Below, piece by piece: positions 53,519 to 63,683 of a stretch of 64,000 nucleotides of DNA. The stretch lies in the NCBI GenBank assembly GCA_963759155.1, contig CAVWXX010000006.1, forward strand, positions 107,483-171,482. The letters run 5' to 3'. A program made the translations under genes and the position numbers. The DNA comes from SZUA-36 sp963759155. GTDB lineage: Bacteria > Pseudomonadota > Gammaproteobacteria > Xanthomonadales > SZUA-36. Within the stretch, counting starts at the first letter, position 1, and each line of letters begins with the position of its first letter. The notes below the pieces were generated by a model. That model did not search any database. It saw nothing but the letters and a program-made list of their open reading frames with translations, and was not told the origin of the DNA.

Positions 53519-54609
53519 TGAAAAAACATTTTTATCGAGCCAATGATATGTTGGATATGTTTGACTTCTAAATCTGGCCAGCTCGGCAAATTAATCCCTC
53601 GCCACCCAAGGCTCTCTGCCACAGAGTGTCGACAGGGTTTCGTGGCATACATCGGCATAGCATGAATAGGATTAAAAAGGGGCCGGGTTTCGATTCCAGA
53701 GTTTTTCAGAGTCTCCCTCAGTGGATCGCGTAGTGCAGGGTCCCTAACTAGGATAGAACACATCCAGAATGAATGATGAATATCCGCCGTTTCCTCGTGA
53801 AATATCACGGGCAATCCGGCCAATCCTTGCCGATATTGACTTGCGATTTCTCGCTTTTTTGCTAGCAAGGTACTCGCCCGTTCAAGTTGTGCCAGGCCAA
53901 GTGCGGCACAAATATTGGTCATGCGATAGTTGTAACCAATCACGTCATGCCAGTATTCACGGTTCTTAGCCAATCCTTGTCCTTTAAAATGAACGCTGCG
54001 ATCATTCAAGGTTTTGTCATTGGTAACGACCATCCCCCCTTCACCGGTAGTGATCGTTTTGTTCCCAAAGAAGCTATAAGTTGCAATATCTCCAAAACCA
54101 CCAACGTGCCTCCCTTTATAAAGGGAGCCGAAGCTCTCGGCACAGTCTTCTATCAGATATAGCGTGTTTTCATTAGCTATGTTTGTCAAAGCGTCCATGT
54201 CGCATGGATGACCATAGAGGTGTACCACCATGATAGCTTTGGTCCTGCTCGACAACTTTCGTTGCACGTCCGTAGGATTCATCTGCCAAGTTTCTTCTAG
54301 CGAGTCTACAAATACTGGCGTAGCCCCCGTGTAGGTTATGGCATTGACCGAAGAAATATAGGTGAGAGTTGGAACAATCACCTCGTCTCCAGGACCGATC
54401 CCAAGTGCTAAAAGTGCAATATGTAATGCAACGGTACCATTGCATACCGATGTGGCGTGTTCCACCCCGGTATAACAAGCAAACTGCTGTTCAAACTCGG
54501 GAATGAATCGACCTTTAGATGAAATCCAGGTTGAATCAAGACACTCGTTGACATATTTCTTTTCATTCCCACCCAATGAAGGTTGGTAAATAGGAATCTT
54601 GTATTCCAT
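53515..54609 (-). CDS. per: GDP-perosamine synthase (DegT/DnrJ/EryC1 aminotransferase)
   Basis: 364 aa, intact, nearly the same length as E. coli O157 Per/RfbE, which it resembles along its whole length. IPIYQPSLGGNEKKYVNECL, DSTWISSKGRFI, VVHLYGHPCDMDAL, SFFGNKTITTGEGGMVVTND (PLP lysine in GNK) and HDVIGYNYRMTNICAALGLA all have close O157 counterparts as I recall them. PLP enzyme that transfers an amino group from glutamate to GDP-4-keto-6-deoxy-mannose. The supplying enzyme Gmd (GDP-mannose 4,6-dehydratase) is not in the window. Head of the per / formyltransferase / GT4 run. Confidence 0.9.
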   Translation of the reverse strand: MEYKIPIYQPSLGGNEKKYVNECLDSTWISSKGRFIPEFEQQFACYTGVEHATSVCNGTVALHIALLALGIGPGDEVIVPTLTYISSVNAITYTGATPVFVDSLEETWQMNPTDVQRKLSSRTKAIMVVHLYGHPCDMDALTNIANENTLYLIEDCAESFGSLYKGRHVGGFGDIATYSFFGNKTITTGEGGMVVTNDKTLNDRSVHFKGQGLAKNREYWHDVIGYNYRMTNICAALGLAQLERASTLLAKKREIASQYRQGLAGLPVIFHEETADIHHSFWMCSILVRDPALRDPLRETLKNSGIETRPLFNPIHAMPMYATKPCRHSVAESLGWRGINLPSWPDLEVKHIQHIIGSIKMFFQ

Positions 54610-54610
54610 G

Positions 54611-55542
54611 TCAAAAGTCCTCGACTCTTTTAGTCCTTGTGTTGAAAACTTTCATGCCACGAAGACTTTCAATCGCTTCCCTTCCTGATAGAAACGTCAG
54701 TTGTCCTTCCTTACTGCGGTGTTCGCGAAAACGGGACGCCACGTAGCCATTCTTTATAGTCACCGAGTTTATATTGCCCAAGCATTCTTGTCTGACAAAA
54801 TATGCATTATTACCTGCACTGTTGGCCCCAACAAACACATAACCTTTTGATTCAGCAAGATCGCACAGAGCCAATAATGACGCGCCCGCAAAAAGCCCAC
54901 TGTGATGGGTTTCAAATCTGCAAAAAGCCGGATCGTAAGGGATAGTAATTGCCCGGTCAGGACCGAATAGACTATTGTATTCGATGATGGCAATCATTGG
55001 GGCGACTACCTCGATTGCTTTCCAAACCCAGTAGTCATTACCGTCAATATCTATATGGAGCAAGCCGATTTCCTCTTTGAAACCAGCTTGCGACAAGATT
55101 GCGTTGATATTTTCAGCGGTCACGAATGCAGATATCGCCTTCAGATCATGCTGCCAATAGAACCTATTGCTTTTGATGGAAGCAACATTAGCTTCTGAAC
55201 TATCAATCACTAGGCCAGACCAGTTGTTGTTTTGTAAAAGAAACCGGGTGTTAGCTTCAGTGTAATTCCCCACTCCGAACTCGACAAAACATTTGACTGG
55301 AATATCAAGGTTATTCACCAAGTACTGGATTACGCCATCGTCGCCCCACTGAGAAAAAACCTTGAATTCCGCATCGTGCAGATTACCAAATTAACAACTT
55401 CTTTGTTTTTACTGGCAAGTAACTTTCCTAAAAGAAGATGATTGTCTTCCAATTTTTTTCTCAAATGAACAATGTCTTGGCAAAGCCCATCAATCTTATT
55501 CGAATTAGTAAGTCTAGATAATAGATTTCTTAATTTAGACAT
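54611..55542 (-). CDS. FkbM-type methyltransferase-like protein (one frameshift)
   Basis: About 310 residues when the frame is switched near 55390: the 55542 frame gives MSKLRNLLSRLTNSNKIDGL with a short coiled coil (VHLRKKLEDNHLLLGKLL), and the next frame gives NLHDAEFKVFSQWGDDGVI, QYLVNNLDIPVKCFVEFGVG. The latter is the standard opening of a common FkbM-like group in glycan loci. LLHIDIDGNDYWVWKAI follows. Probably a sugar O-methyltransferase, though the SAM motif is weak. Its stop is 1 bp from the perosamine synthase start. Confidence 0.72.
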
Positions 55543-55619
55543 TTTCTCACCAGCCTATCAGTTGTAAAAGTACACCAAAGATCTGGACAAACTGTCATTC
55601 ATTATAGGTTCGCTTCGAC

Positions 55620-56853
55620 TTACTCGAGAGAATTTTCGACTAAAAATTTAGTAAGGCCCTTTATGGAATAGTTATCAGGAATTGGAGCCCCCAGGCAGCG
55701 ACATGTTTATCAGTAGGATCAACAAACTCAAGGATAATACCTTTTTTTGCATATCCCATACATATGTCACAAAAAACCTCCACTGGAGTTTTCTGCGTTA
55801 TACAAATATGGTGCACCAACCCTAGCGCAAGGACGATGTCAGAACTAAACCTTTCATAAGAGTTTCTTCCTGACAGGCCCAGACCATAACATGGCGTTGG
55901 CATATTGAAGTCCATCACCGCCGGCGTCACTGCGAGTTCTTCTTTCTGTGCTAAGTTCAGGCATTTATTCACGCAGTATTCTTCGTAATCACAAGCCAGA
56001 ACTTCAGCACCCAATTTTGCTGCCATTTCAGAATAATAGCCCTTGTTTGCGGCAAGATCGAGAACCTTTCTTGGCTTTACACTGCTTAGAACTTCATAGA
56101 CAAATTTTGGCTTTGGCAATTCTGGTTTAAGAGGGTCCAGTATTTCTCCACATTGTTCATAACCAGCCCAATTTTCTTTATTGTCTGCTAATGGTTTGTG
56201 TTCTTCTAACCACTCGTCGATTTGCTCAAAAAAAATACGCGGTTTGGGAAGATATTTGCAACTGTTATTTAATCTGTTGAAAACAATGTGATTTGAATAC
56301 TTATTGCCAAAAAGTTTTATACCAAAACCATTCGTATGTTGCCTCCGGTACTCCCGAGCATAATCCCGCCATCTAGTTGATGCTAACCATATAGGTACGC
56401 AAAAATACTTTTTAAACTCTGCAAACCAATGCGTTGAGACGTTTGATGATTTAGTTATAGATCCGAAATCGATTACTGTCGCAACCCCTTTCTTGAACAT
56501 TACATTCCAGGGATGTGCGTCTTTAAGAATAAGACCATGTTTCGAAAGCGAAAGATTAACGCGCACTATTGCTTTGGCAGCGAGCCAATGCATAAAGTTT
56601 GTGTTTTCTGCCGGGTGTGTTTCAAACGGAATGGTTTCGTGTTGAAGTGTCAGAAATGAACCCTGCAACAAGATGTCTTCAGAAATACTGGTTTTCACTA
56701 AACCAGAGTCGAAAGTTTCATTAATCCAGTCGCTCTGCAAAATGTTCATATACAGCTCAGCATATTCTTTTGAGTATATGGCTCTATACGCCTTCCTCGG
56801 TAGAAAAACACCTTGCCAGCTTCATCGATGATTGATGATGGCGAAAAATTCAC
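55620..56853 (-). CDS. Kinase-like / methyltransferase fusion next to wzt (two frameshifts)
   Basis: About 411 residues. Start taken as GTG at 56853, overlapping the wzt stop. The frame changes near 56780 (GRRI to AIYSKEYAELYMNILQ), and one G of the GGGGG at 55688-55692 must go, giving AAWGAPIPDNYSIKG, LTKFLVENSLE and stop. The N-terminal half has ILKDAHPWNVMFKKGVATVI and DFGSI, which look like the Asp...Asn and DFG elements of small-molecule kinases. The C-terminal half is a class I methyltransferase (KVLDLAANKGYYSEMAAKLG; DIVLALGLVHHI). E. coli WbdD, a kinase-methyltransferase encoded beside wzm-wzt, caps O-chains to stop growth. Here the domain order is reversed, so a capping role is a hypothesis. 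Confidence 0.65.
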
Positions 56854-56854
56854 T

Positions 56855-58168
56855 TCATTTGGTTGGATAACGTTCAAGGAGAAACATCCGATCATGCTTG
56901 ATCAGCACCTTGGTAAGCTTGGAATCAGATTCATTGAAAACCCGACCGGTGTTGAAAAAATCAGAACCCACAATCTCGAGAACTGCGGCACTAATCAAGT
57001 AGTCTTCCATCTCATCGCTGCTAAAGAATGCAACATTAATAAAATATTGTCCAGGCGCCAAGTTCATTTCATTGGTCATGCAGTAATAGTTCCGTACTGT
57101 TGCAGAAGGCTGGTATATCCCCAGTAATTTCGGTGTCAAACCTTGTTACACCTATTCCCAAGTTGTCGTACACGCCAATAATGACCCTGGGGTTTCGTAC
57201 TTCATGCTTACTGTCATAGTCAACTTGGAATGACAACTCTGAACCGATGGCAAAAGGGGTGTTCCTTTTCCCTTTCACATTTCTAATTTCCAGTTGATGA
57301 ATTCTAACGAGGCCCTTACCCTGCCTGTCAGTCCTCTGATTAAGACTCAGGCTAATCTCAATGGAAAAGGAATTGAAATAAGACGTCACGGCCTGAGATA
57401 TTTCGCCCTGAAAAACACTTATACCTTTCTCTAAAACAATTCCAGTTTTACAGAGGTTTTGTACCGCGGCCATGTTGTGACTTACGAAAAGCACTGTTCG
57501 GCCTTCTTCTCCGACTTCTTTCATTTTTCCCAAACACTTCTTTTGAAATTGAGCATCACCTACTGCAAGCACTTCATCAACTATAAGGATTTCCGGCTCC
57601 AAGTGAGCTGCAACAGCAAACGCCAAACGCACATACATCCCGGATGAAAACCGTTTAAATGGAGTATCTAGGAATTTATCAATTTCTGCAAAAGTAACAA
57701 TTTCGTCAAATTTTCTTTTAATCTCGATTTTACTCATTCCGAGCACCGCGCCGTTAAGAAAATGTTTTCACGACCTGTTAACTAGGGTGAAACCCAGTCC
57801 CAACCTCCAGCAGGCTGGCTACACGACCATCAAGAGTGACGTTGCCAGTTGTTGGTTCGGTAATTCTACTGAGAATTTTTAGCAGGGTAGACTTTCCCGC
57901 ACCGTTTCGACCGATGATTCCAACTCGGTCACCTTGCCTAACTTCAAACGAGACGTCTTGAGTGCCCAGATTCTTCGATGTGGAACTACCCAAAACTTGG
58001 CCGTATGATGACCTAAAAGGTTGAGAAAGTGGCTGAACAAAATCTGATGATTTTTGAATTAATGTGTCACGTAAGGTAGAGTACGTTTTGACTCTTGTGG
58101 CCAATCAGGTATTTTTTTGAAACATTTTCAATCTTGATGACAGAGTTCACATTAACCTCGGAAGACAT
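56855..58168 (-). CDS. wzt: O-antigen ABC transporter ATPase Wzt with C-terminal glycan-binding domain (about four indels)
   Basis: About 437 residues read in four frames. MSSEVNVNSVIKIENVSKKY (start ATG 58168); DVSFEVRQGDRVGIIGRN, GAGKSTLLKILSRI (Walker A); LLEVGTGFHPELTGRENIF after restoring bases near 57777; RFSSGMYVRLAFAVAAH (signature), EILIVDEVLAVGDAQF (Walker B), VLFVSHNMAAVQ (H-loop). About 190 more residues resemble the Wzt C-terminal beta-sandwich (NPRVIIGVYDNLGIGVTRF, NEMNLAPGQYFINVAFFSS). That domain recognises the finished, capped O-chain end in E. coli O9a. Its wzm partner is far away on the other strand. Confidence 0.87.
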
Positions 58169-58826
58169 CGGCAATGATGCGTTCTTTGCATCTGAAAAAT
58201 CGTACACTTTTCCAAAGCAAAACCAGTTGGAAAATCTACCAAAATTGCTAATTAAGGCTCGAACAGTGGAGTTTCTCCAACAAATAGCGTCAAAAAACCT
58301 TGTTACCGACACTGACCATGAGATTCAGTGAGTAATATAATAACAACTTATCTGTTATTCATGCGCAACCTAGTCCAATTGGAAAGCCACCAAAAACAAA
58401 CTGTAGCATGAAGAGAACGATGTAGCGAAAACCTCGATATTTGCTAGGTGAACACTGACCCACACACCTTTTCCTCGGACACAATGTCCAGTTGCGTGTT
58501 TGACGCTAGAAACAACCAGCTTTCACTACAATAACTGGCACCAACTCAGGAAAAAGATGAATTTTGATATTACTATCTAAATCAAACAACTTGATTTGAA
58601 CCAAATGCTGATTATTGACACCTGTTGATGCGAAAAGCAATGGAGCTTTTTACTGACCGACAACATCTGAGTTAAAAACTAAATTCATGCTGCGTGAAGA
58701 AATAAAGCATTCACGCCAAACTTGAATCGGTGTACAAATTCACCGAAACAAGCAGGTTTCCAGTTGATATTGGATTATGGTTTAATATTGGTAAACTCAT
58801 TTACGCGCATTTACTCAGGTGGTTCA
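58169..58826. other. 658-bp divergent intergenic region
   Basis: Separates the minus-strand O-antigen genes from the plus-strand exopolysaccharide-like genes. No frame resembles a known protein. The wzt frame stays open upstream to 58312, but that extension (SVTRFFDAICWRNSTVRA) looks non-coding. A short segment GGTGAACACTGACCC near 58447 recalls sequence near IS21-type elements, but nothing else of an element is present. It should contain two divergent promoters. Confidence 0.45.
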
Positions 58827-59620
58827 ATGAAAATATCAATAATCACACCTACCTATAATGCAGAAAGCGTTGTTGAGCACGCTATATTATCCGCAAAGAA
58901 TCAACAGTACGAAGACTATGAACACATCATAATGGATGCATGTTCAAATCGCAGAAAACCTAGAGATAGTTTAAAAATACGATCACCTTAGATGTATCAG
59001 TAAACCGGACCTTGGCATTTATGATGCAATGAATAAGGGGATTGCTGAGGCAAAAGGCCAATGGATATATTTCCTTGGTGCTGACGATTCGTTACATGCC
59101 ACTGATGTGCTTGAAAAAATCAGTAACGAGATGATAGAACCTTTTGACATTGTCTACGGCGATGTCTTGAGTGATAGATTTAACGGACGATATGGCGGCG
59201 AGTTTAATCACGAAAGATTGCTGGGTGATGATAACATTTGCCATCAGGCTATTTTCTTCAACAAGAGGGTGTTTTCAAAAGTTGGTGGGTTTAACCTCAA
59301 GTACACCACGCAAAGTGATTGGGACCATAATTTGAGATGGCTTTTCAGAACCGATATAGAAGCCGAGGTACGTTGACATAATAGTTGCTAACTTCGCCAA
59401 TGGTGGCATGAGCTCCTTATCTGGAGACGTTCGTTTTCAAAGAGACAAACGTATTAATTATGTGAAGTACGGGCACACTGCGTTACATTGGAAAAAATCG
59501 TTAAGACTGCTTTACAAGGAGCTCGTCGCGAGTGTCAAAACCATGAATATCAGTAGAATGTTTGTCTGTATTGGGTTGGGATTAAGAATTTGTGCTCAGC
59601 AAGTAATAAAAGAACCATGA
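58827..59620 (+). CDS. GT2 glycosyltransferase (several indels)
   Basis: ATG 58827 opens MKISIITPTYNAESVVEHAI, LSAKNQQYEDYEHIIMDACS. After breaks near 58945-59010 the frame reads GIYDAMNKGIAEAKGQWIYF, LGADDSLHATDVLEKI (DxD-like GAD motif) and ICHQAIFFNKRVF. After another near 59370 it reads VANFANGGMSSL and a C-terminal helix. Whole family-2 enzyme of about 260 residues, WcaA-like. Its TGA overlaps the ATG of the next gene (ATGA), so the operon structure survives despite the breaks. Confidence 0.8.
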
Positions 59621-60563
59621 ATATTTCCGTACTTATTGTTTCATGGAACAATAAGATTGACCTTAAGAATTGTCTCAACTCTTTAAGTCAACAAACACAA
59701 AGTGGATTTGAGATTATTGTTGTAGATAATAATTCCGAAGATGGCACAGTTGATATGATCAAGCGGGAGTTCCCAACCGTTATTTTGGCGGAACAAACAG
59801 AAAACTTGGGGTTTGCAGAAGGCTGCAATAAGAGGGATATCAATATCAACTGGAGAATGGATTGCTACATTAAACCAGGATACAACCGTTGAACCTGACT
59901 GGATAGCAGAGTTGAATTCACATCCTTCAATCAGCCGAACCGGATTTGGGAATGTTGCAATCCCAACTTCTGTTTATGGACAGACCACCTGATTAATTCC
60001 ACTGGGATTTTGTTGACTAGAAACTCAGGCGGAATGGATCGAGATTTCAGAAAGCCAGTGCGTGAGGGCGACCTGGTAGAAGAAATATTTTGCCCCACTG
60101 CTGGAGCCGCCTTGTATCGCCGTAAAATGCTTGATCAAGTTTGTCTGCAAACGGGTTATTTTGATCGTACATTTTTCATGTATTGGGAAGATCTGGATTT
60201 AGGTTGGCGGTGCCGTCTTGCAGGCTGGAAATCACTTTATATACCCACTGCAATTGTGTATCACCGTTATCAAGGCAGTTCCAAAAGTAAAGGCAAGAGG
60301 TATGCGGAATTTCAATGCCGCAAAAATCGTTTGCGTGGACTACTGAAAAACGGTTCTTTCCGTCTAATGCTAAGAAGCTTACAGATATCATCAGGGACTT
60401 CCTTGTGGGACTGAAACACGATGGCCTTGTAGCAATACCCAATGTATGTTATGCAATTCATGACGGTCTCCGCCAAAGAAGGGAAGTCACCGGGCTTGCA
60501 AAGTTTAATCGTCGCGAACTGGAAAATAAATGGACTTCCGGAACGCGGCAAGATGCCCGATGA
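59617..60563 (+). CDS. GT2 glycosyltransferase, rhamnosyltransferase-like (several indels)
   Basis: About 310 residues. NISVLIVSWNNKIDLKNCLN, SLSQQTQSGFEIIVVDNNSE and ENLGFAEGCNKG open it; a break near 59840 leads to VEPDWIAELN, and another near 59970 leads to GAALYRRKMLDQVCLQTGYF, DRTFFMYWEDLDLGWRCRLA. A break near 60358 leads to the tail GLKHDGLVAIPNVCYAIHDG. The ED motif in FMYWEDLDLGWR is typical of rhamnosyl/galactofuranosyl GT2s. Start codon overlaps the previous stop. Confidence 0.78.
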
Positions 60564-60689
60564 ATAGCTTTGAAATAGTACGTAAGATGCCTTTTTGGGA
60601 GTTAAAGAATGTTTGTTAGGGTATTTCTACAAGTATCCAGTTCGTATGTTGTGCTTAATAAATTCCCAGTAACACATTAAGATCAGCTG

Positions 60690-61507
60690 ATGAATATTTC
60701 CATATACAGTACACTTGGATGACTTCGATGGCTTAATACGCACTTATCGTTCCTTACGGAAATTATTAGCCGGTCCGCAAATCGGCTGGATAGTCATTGA
60801 CGGTAGTTCCCGGTTCGAAAGTGAAAGTCAAAGAGAGTGCTTTAATCGGGTGAGGCTTGGAGCTGACGTTTTCATATCCGAACCAGATGATGGTATTTAT
60901 GACGCCGATGAACAAGGGTGTCAACGGTCGCAAGCGGAGATTATGTTTTATTTCTCAATGCCGGAGATGAAATACGATCCAAAGTTTTGATTTGGTAGAC
61001 AATTAAAATGATGTTGCGGCGGAAGCACAAGCAGGGATGATTTGGGGCCGTTGCCAGAGGAACGCTACCAAAATGGACTAGAGTTGATAGAAGTTAAAAC
61101 CCGCTCTCCATCATGGTCCTGGTATGGAACGCCCGCAAATCATCCTGCATAATATTTTTCAGGCGTGAACTGCTTTTTTGGGCGAAAGCCCTTATGACAT
61201 ATATCAAGTTATAAAATCGCCGCTGATTATGACCTTGTGTGTCGATTGATTGAGCTGAAAGAAGCGCAGGTGAGAGAAAAAAACGGAATCAGTTAATTTC
61301 AATTTTTCATCGAGGGGGGATAAGCTGACACCCATGGCTATGAATCCCGGATGGAAGAAAATGAGATAAGACTAAAATATTTCAAAATTGATCCGATAAT
61401 CGGCACGGCAATAATGTATTTCAAAAGATTCAACGGCAGCCTGTCACGCAATGCGGGTTGTGGGCTTTGGCGTAAATGGGTCTACCAGAATCCCGGATAT
61501 TCAATGA
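60690..61507 (+). CDS. GT2 glycosyltransferase (heavily broken)
   Basis: MNISIYSTLDDFDGLIRTYR opens at ATG 60690; then DGSSRFESES and VFISEPDDGIYDA with the frame slipping to MNKG. Later pieces are MEENEIRLKYFKIDPIIGT and RNAGCGLWRKWVYQN. The order fits a WcaE-like GT2 of about 270 residues with eight or more indels, mainly at 60720-61350. The presumed TGA at 61505-61507 would overlap the next ATG. Identification relies on the EPDDGIYDA motif, common in these enzymes. Confidence 0.62.
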
Positions 61508-62764
61508 TAACCAGAGTGTTACTCGCCCATAACCATTACAGGTCTTCCGTCCCGTCGGGTGAAGCAGGTAGTCGGGCGGAAAAGGCACTTTTGAAACAGA
61601 ATGGACATGAGGTACATGAATTATTTTACAGATTAAATAATGAGATATTGAATATTGGTATCCAGGGTAAAATCAGGGGAACATTGTCGACCCCATAATC
61701 CCTATTCTGCGAGTCAATAAAACATGCGTAGAAAAAACTTAATCCCGATGTAGTTCATGTTCATAATACATTTCCACTGATTTCACCGAGTGTATTCCAT
61801 TCATTAGTTCGCCGGCCGCAAAAGTCTTGACCTTGCATAATTATCGGTTATTTTGCCCAGCGGGCGACTACCTTTTCGGGGATGGAAAATGTCTGTACCA
61901 AATGCATCATTCGTCAAACGCGATGAACTGCGCCTCAAGTTTGCCTGTTATCGGAAAAGCCGCCTGGCTGTTATGACTTTACCGGTTGCCATTCTCTGGG
62001 TGTGGCTGTGCACCGGGGTTTGAGAAACTGGCAGCGCCAGGTGGATGCATTCGTAGTGCTAACAGACTTTCAACGTGATTTGGTAATTAAGGCCGGACTG
62101 CCTTCAGAACTCGTACATGTTAAGCCAAACTTCCATTTGGGGGGGAAAGGGGTTCGGTATCGTTGGGTAATAAACGCGAACAAGAGCGTTGTATTCGCGG
62201 GGAGACTGACTGTTGGGAAGGGTATCGAACCGCTGGTGCGTGCATGGACTGTTATAGGGTAACTATTCCCCGCCACGAGTTACAGATTCTAGGATAGTGT
62301 GAATTACGCCCTCAATTGAAGCAGATAGCAGCAACTAATCCCTCAGGTTAAAATCCAGTTTTTTGGGGCAACTATCTTCTGCCTTTGCCACTCAACTGGA
62401 GATCGCCCGGTCCCGACTACTTGTCTTGCCATCGGTGGGTTTAGAGACCTTTGGCCTGGTTATTTTGGAAGCATTTGCTTCGGGAACGCCCGTGGCCGTA
62501 TCAAACGTAGGGCCATTGGCTTCAATTGTGAACGATGGTGAGAATGGAGTAGTCTTTTTGCCAAACAACCCTCAATCTCTGCTTGATACCGTAAAAAAAG
62601 CTGCATGGGACTCCCAAGGAAAACTTGAGCAATTAGCACAAGGTGCCATAAGATGATTTATGAAACCCTATATACAGAAGACATTCAACACCGAGAGGTT
62701 AATGAAAATCTATGAGCAAGCTACAAGAAGTCAGCCCTTGGGCCGAGCGCGAAAAACTTCATGA
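61504..62764 (+). CDS. GT4 glycosyltransferase (heavily broken)
   Basis: ATG 61504: MITRVLLAHNHYRSSVPSGE, then ALLKQNGHEVHELF. After breaks: DVVHVHN, TFPLISPSVFHSL, TLHNYRLFCPAG, AFVVLTDFQRDLVIKAGLP, HVKPNF, VFAGRLTVGKGIEPLVRAW. From 62363: ARSRLLVLPSVGLETFGLVI, LEAFASGTPVAVSNVGPLAS and a tail ending in RLMKIYEQA. This is a full GT-B family 4 enzyme of about 410 residues with the E-x7-E region (ETFGLVILE). About ten indels. The opening HNxYRSSVPSGE is characteristic of a widespread exopolysaccharide GT4. Confidence 0.75.
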
Positions 62765-62911
62765 AATTGCTGACCACAGTTACCATCCATTTTTTCTCTA
62801 GACTGACATGGAACTGAAAACTAACAGGGGAACAGGGAACGATTTCATGGCTGAATCCATCACCACATTCAAAAGAGAGACCGATCAGGCAGGTCTATCT
62901 ATGAAATGTAA

Positions 62912-63624
62912 GTGAATACATACTTTTGAAAATACCACTGTGGTCGTTGATTTAATGACATCGAACAAATAGCCCCTATGACAATCAGTATTTTTTTCTG
63001 CAATGTCCACATGCTAATGCTTTCCCAGGAAGATCAAGTCGCCAATGCCATGGACAGCGCTGACTGGGTATTTGCAGATGGCGTCCGGTGGCATGGTTAC
63101 AACGCGCATATCCGGAAAAAATGCAAAAGTCATCCCTGGCTATAAAATAATGCTCGCAATTTGTGATCGCGCAGCAAGAAAGGGTGAAAAAGTAGGTTTT
63201 TTAGGTTCCACACCGAAGTAATGAAGTCAGCTTGTAAGTAATCTTCAAGACAGTTTGAAGGGCTGACTGTAGCTTATCAATATTGCCCACCCTTTATGAA
63301 GGGTGAATTACTGTCAACCCAAGCAGAGTTACAAAGCATTAAAGAATCCGGTATCAAATGGTTATTCGTTGGTCTCGGTTGCCCCAAACAGGAAAAATGG
63401 ATAGCAACATATCGAAATGAATTGAATTGTCAATCCTGGGTGTCGGTGCCGCATTTGACTGGCTTTCAGGTTCAGTAAAAAAACCACCGGACTGGATGGA
63501 GCGATTCGGTCTTGCGTGGGTGTTTCGCTTATTGAATAACCCACGTAGAATGTGGAGTAGATACCTGATATACAATACAAAATTTCTGATTAAAGTGGGT
63601 AGTTTCCTAATCAGGGGCAAATAG
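62912..63624 (+). CDS. WecG/TagA/CpsF-family GT26 glycosyltransferase (several indels)
   Basis: About 238 residues. Pieces in order: NDIEQIAPMTI, FFCNVHMLMLSQED, AMDSADWVFADGV (family Asp), AKVIPGYKIMLAICDRAARK, GEKVGFLGSTPEV, CPPFMKGELL, IKWLFVGLGCPKQEKWIATY (family signature), ILGVGAAFDWLSGSVKKPPD, WMERFGLAWVFRLLNNPRRM. It transfers N-acetylmannosamine(uronate)-type sugars or glucose to a lipid-linked acceptor. The start is uncertain (GTG 62912 or an earlier site); an in-frame ATG at 62978 would cut the conserved N-terminus. The 148 bp before it hold no recognisable gene. Confidence 0.8.
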
Positions 63625-63683
63625 ATTCATGCAAGGAAGCGAATATCAGCAACGGGTCTCATTCAATCAGTTAAAACCATAGA

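Noticed and set aside
58440..58500. IS21-like remnant upstream of the GT2 operon
   Set aside because: Only a short resemblance (GGTGAACACTGACCC). No transposase sequence or paired inverted repeats found.
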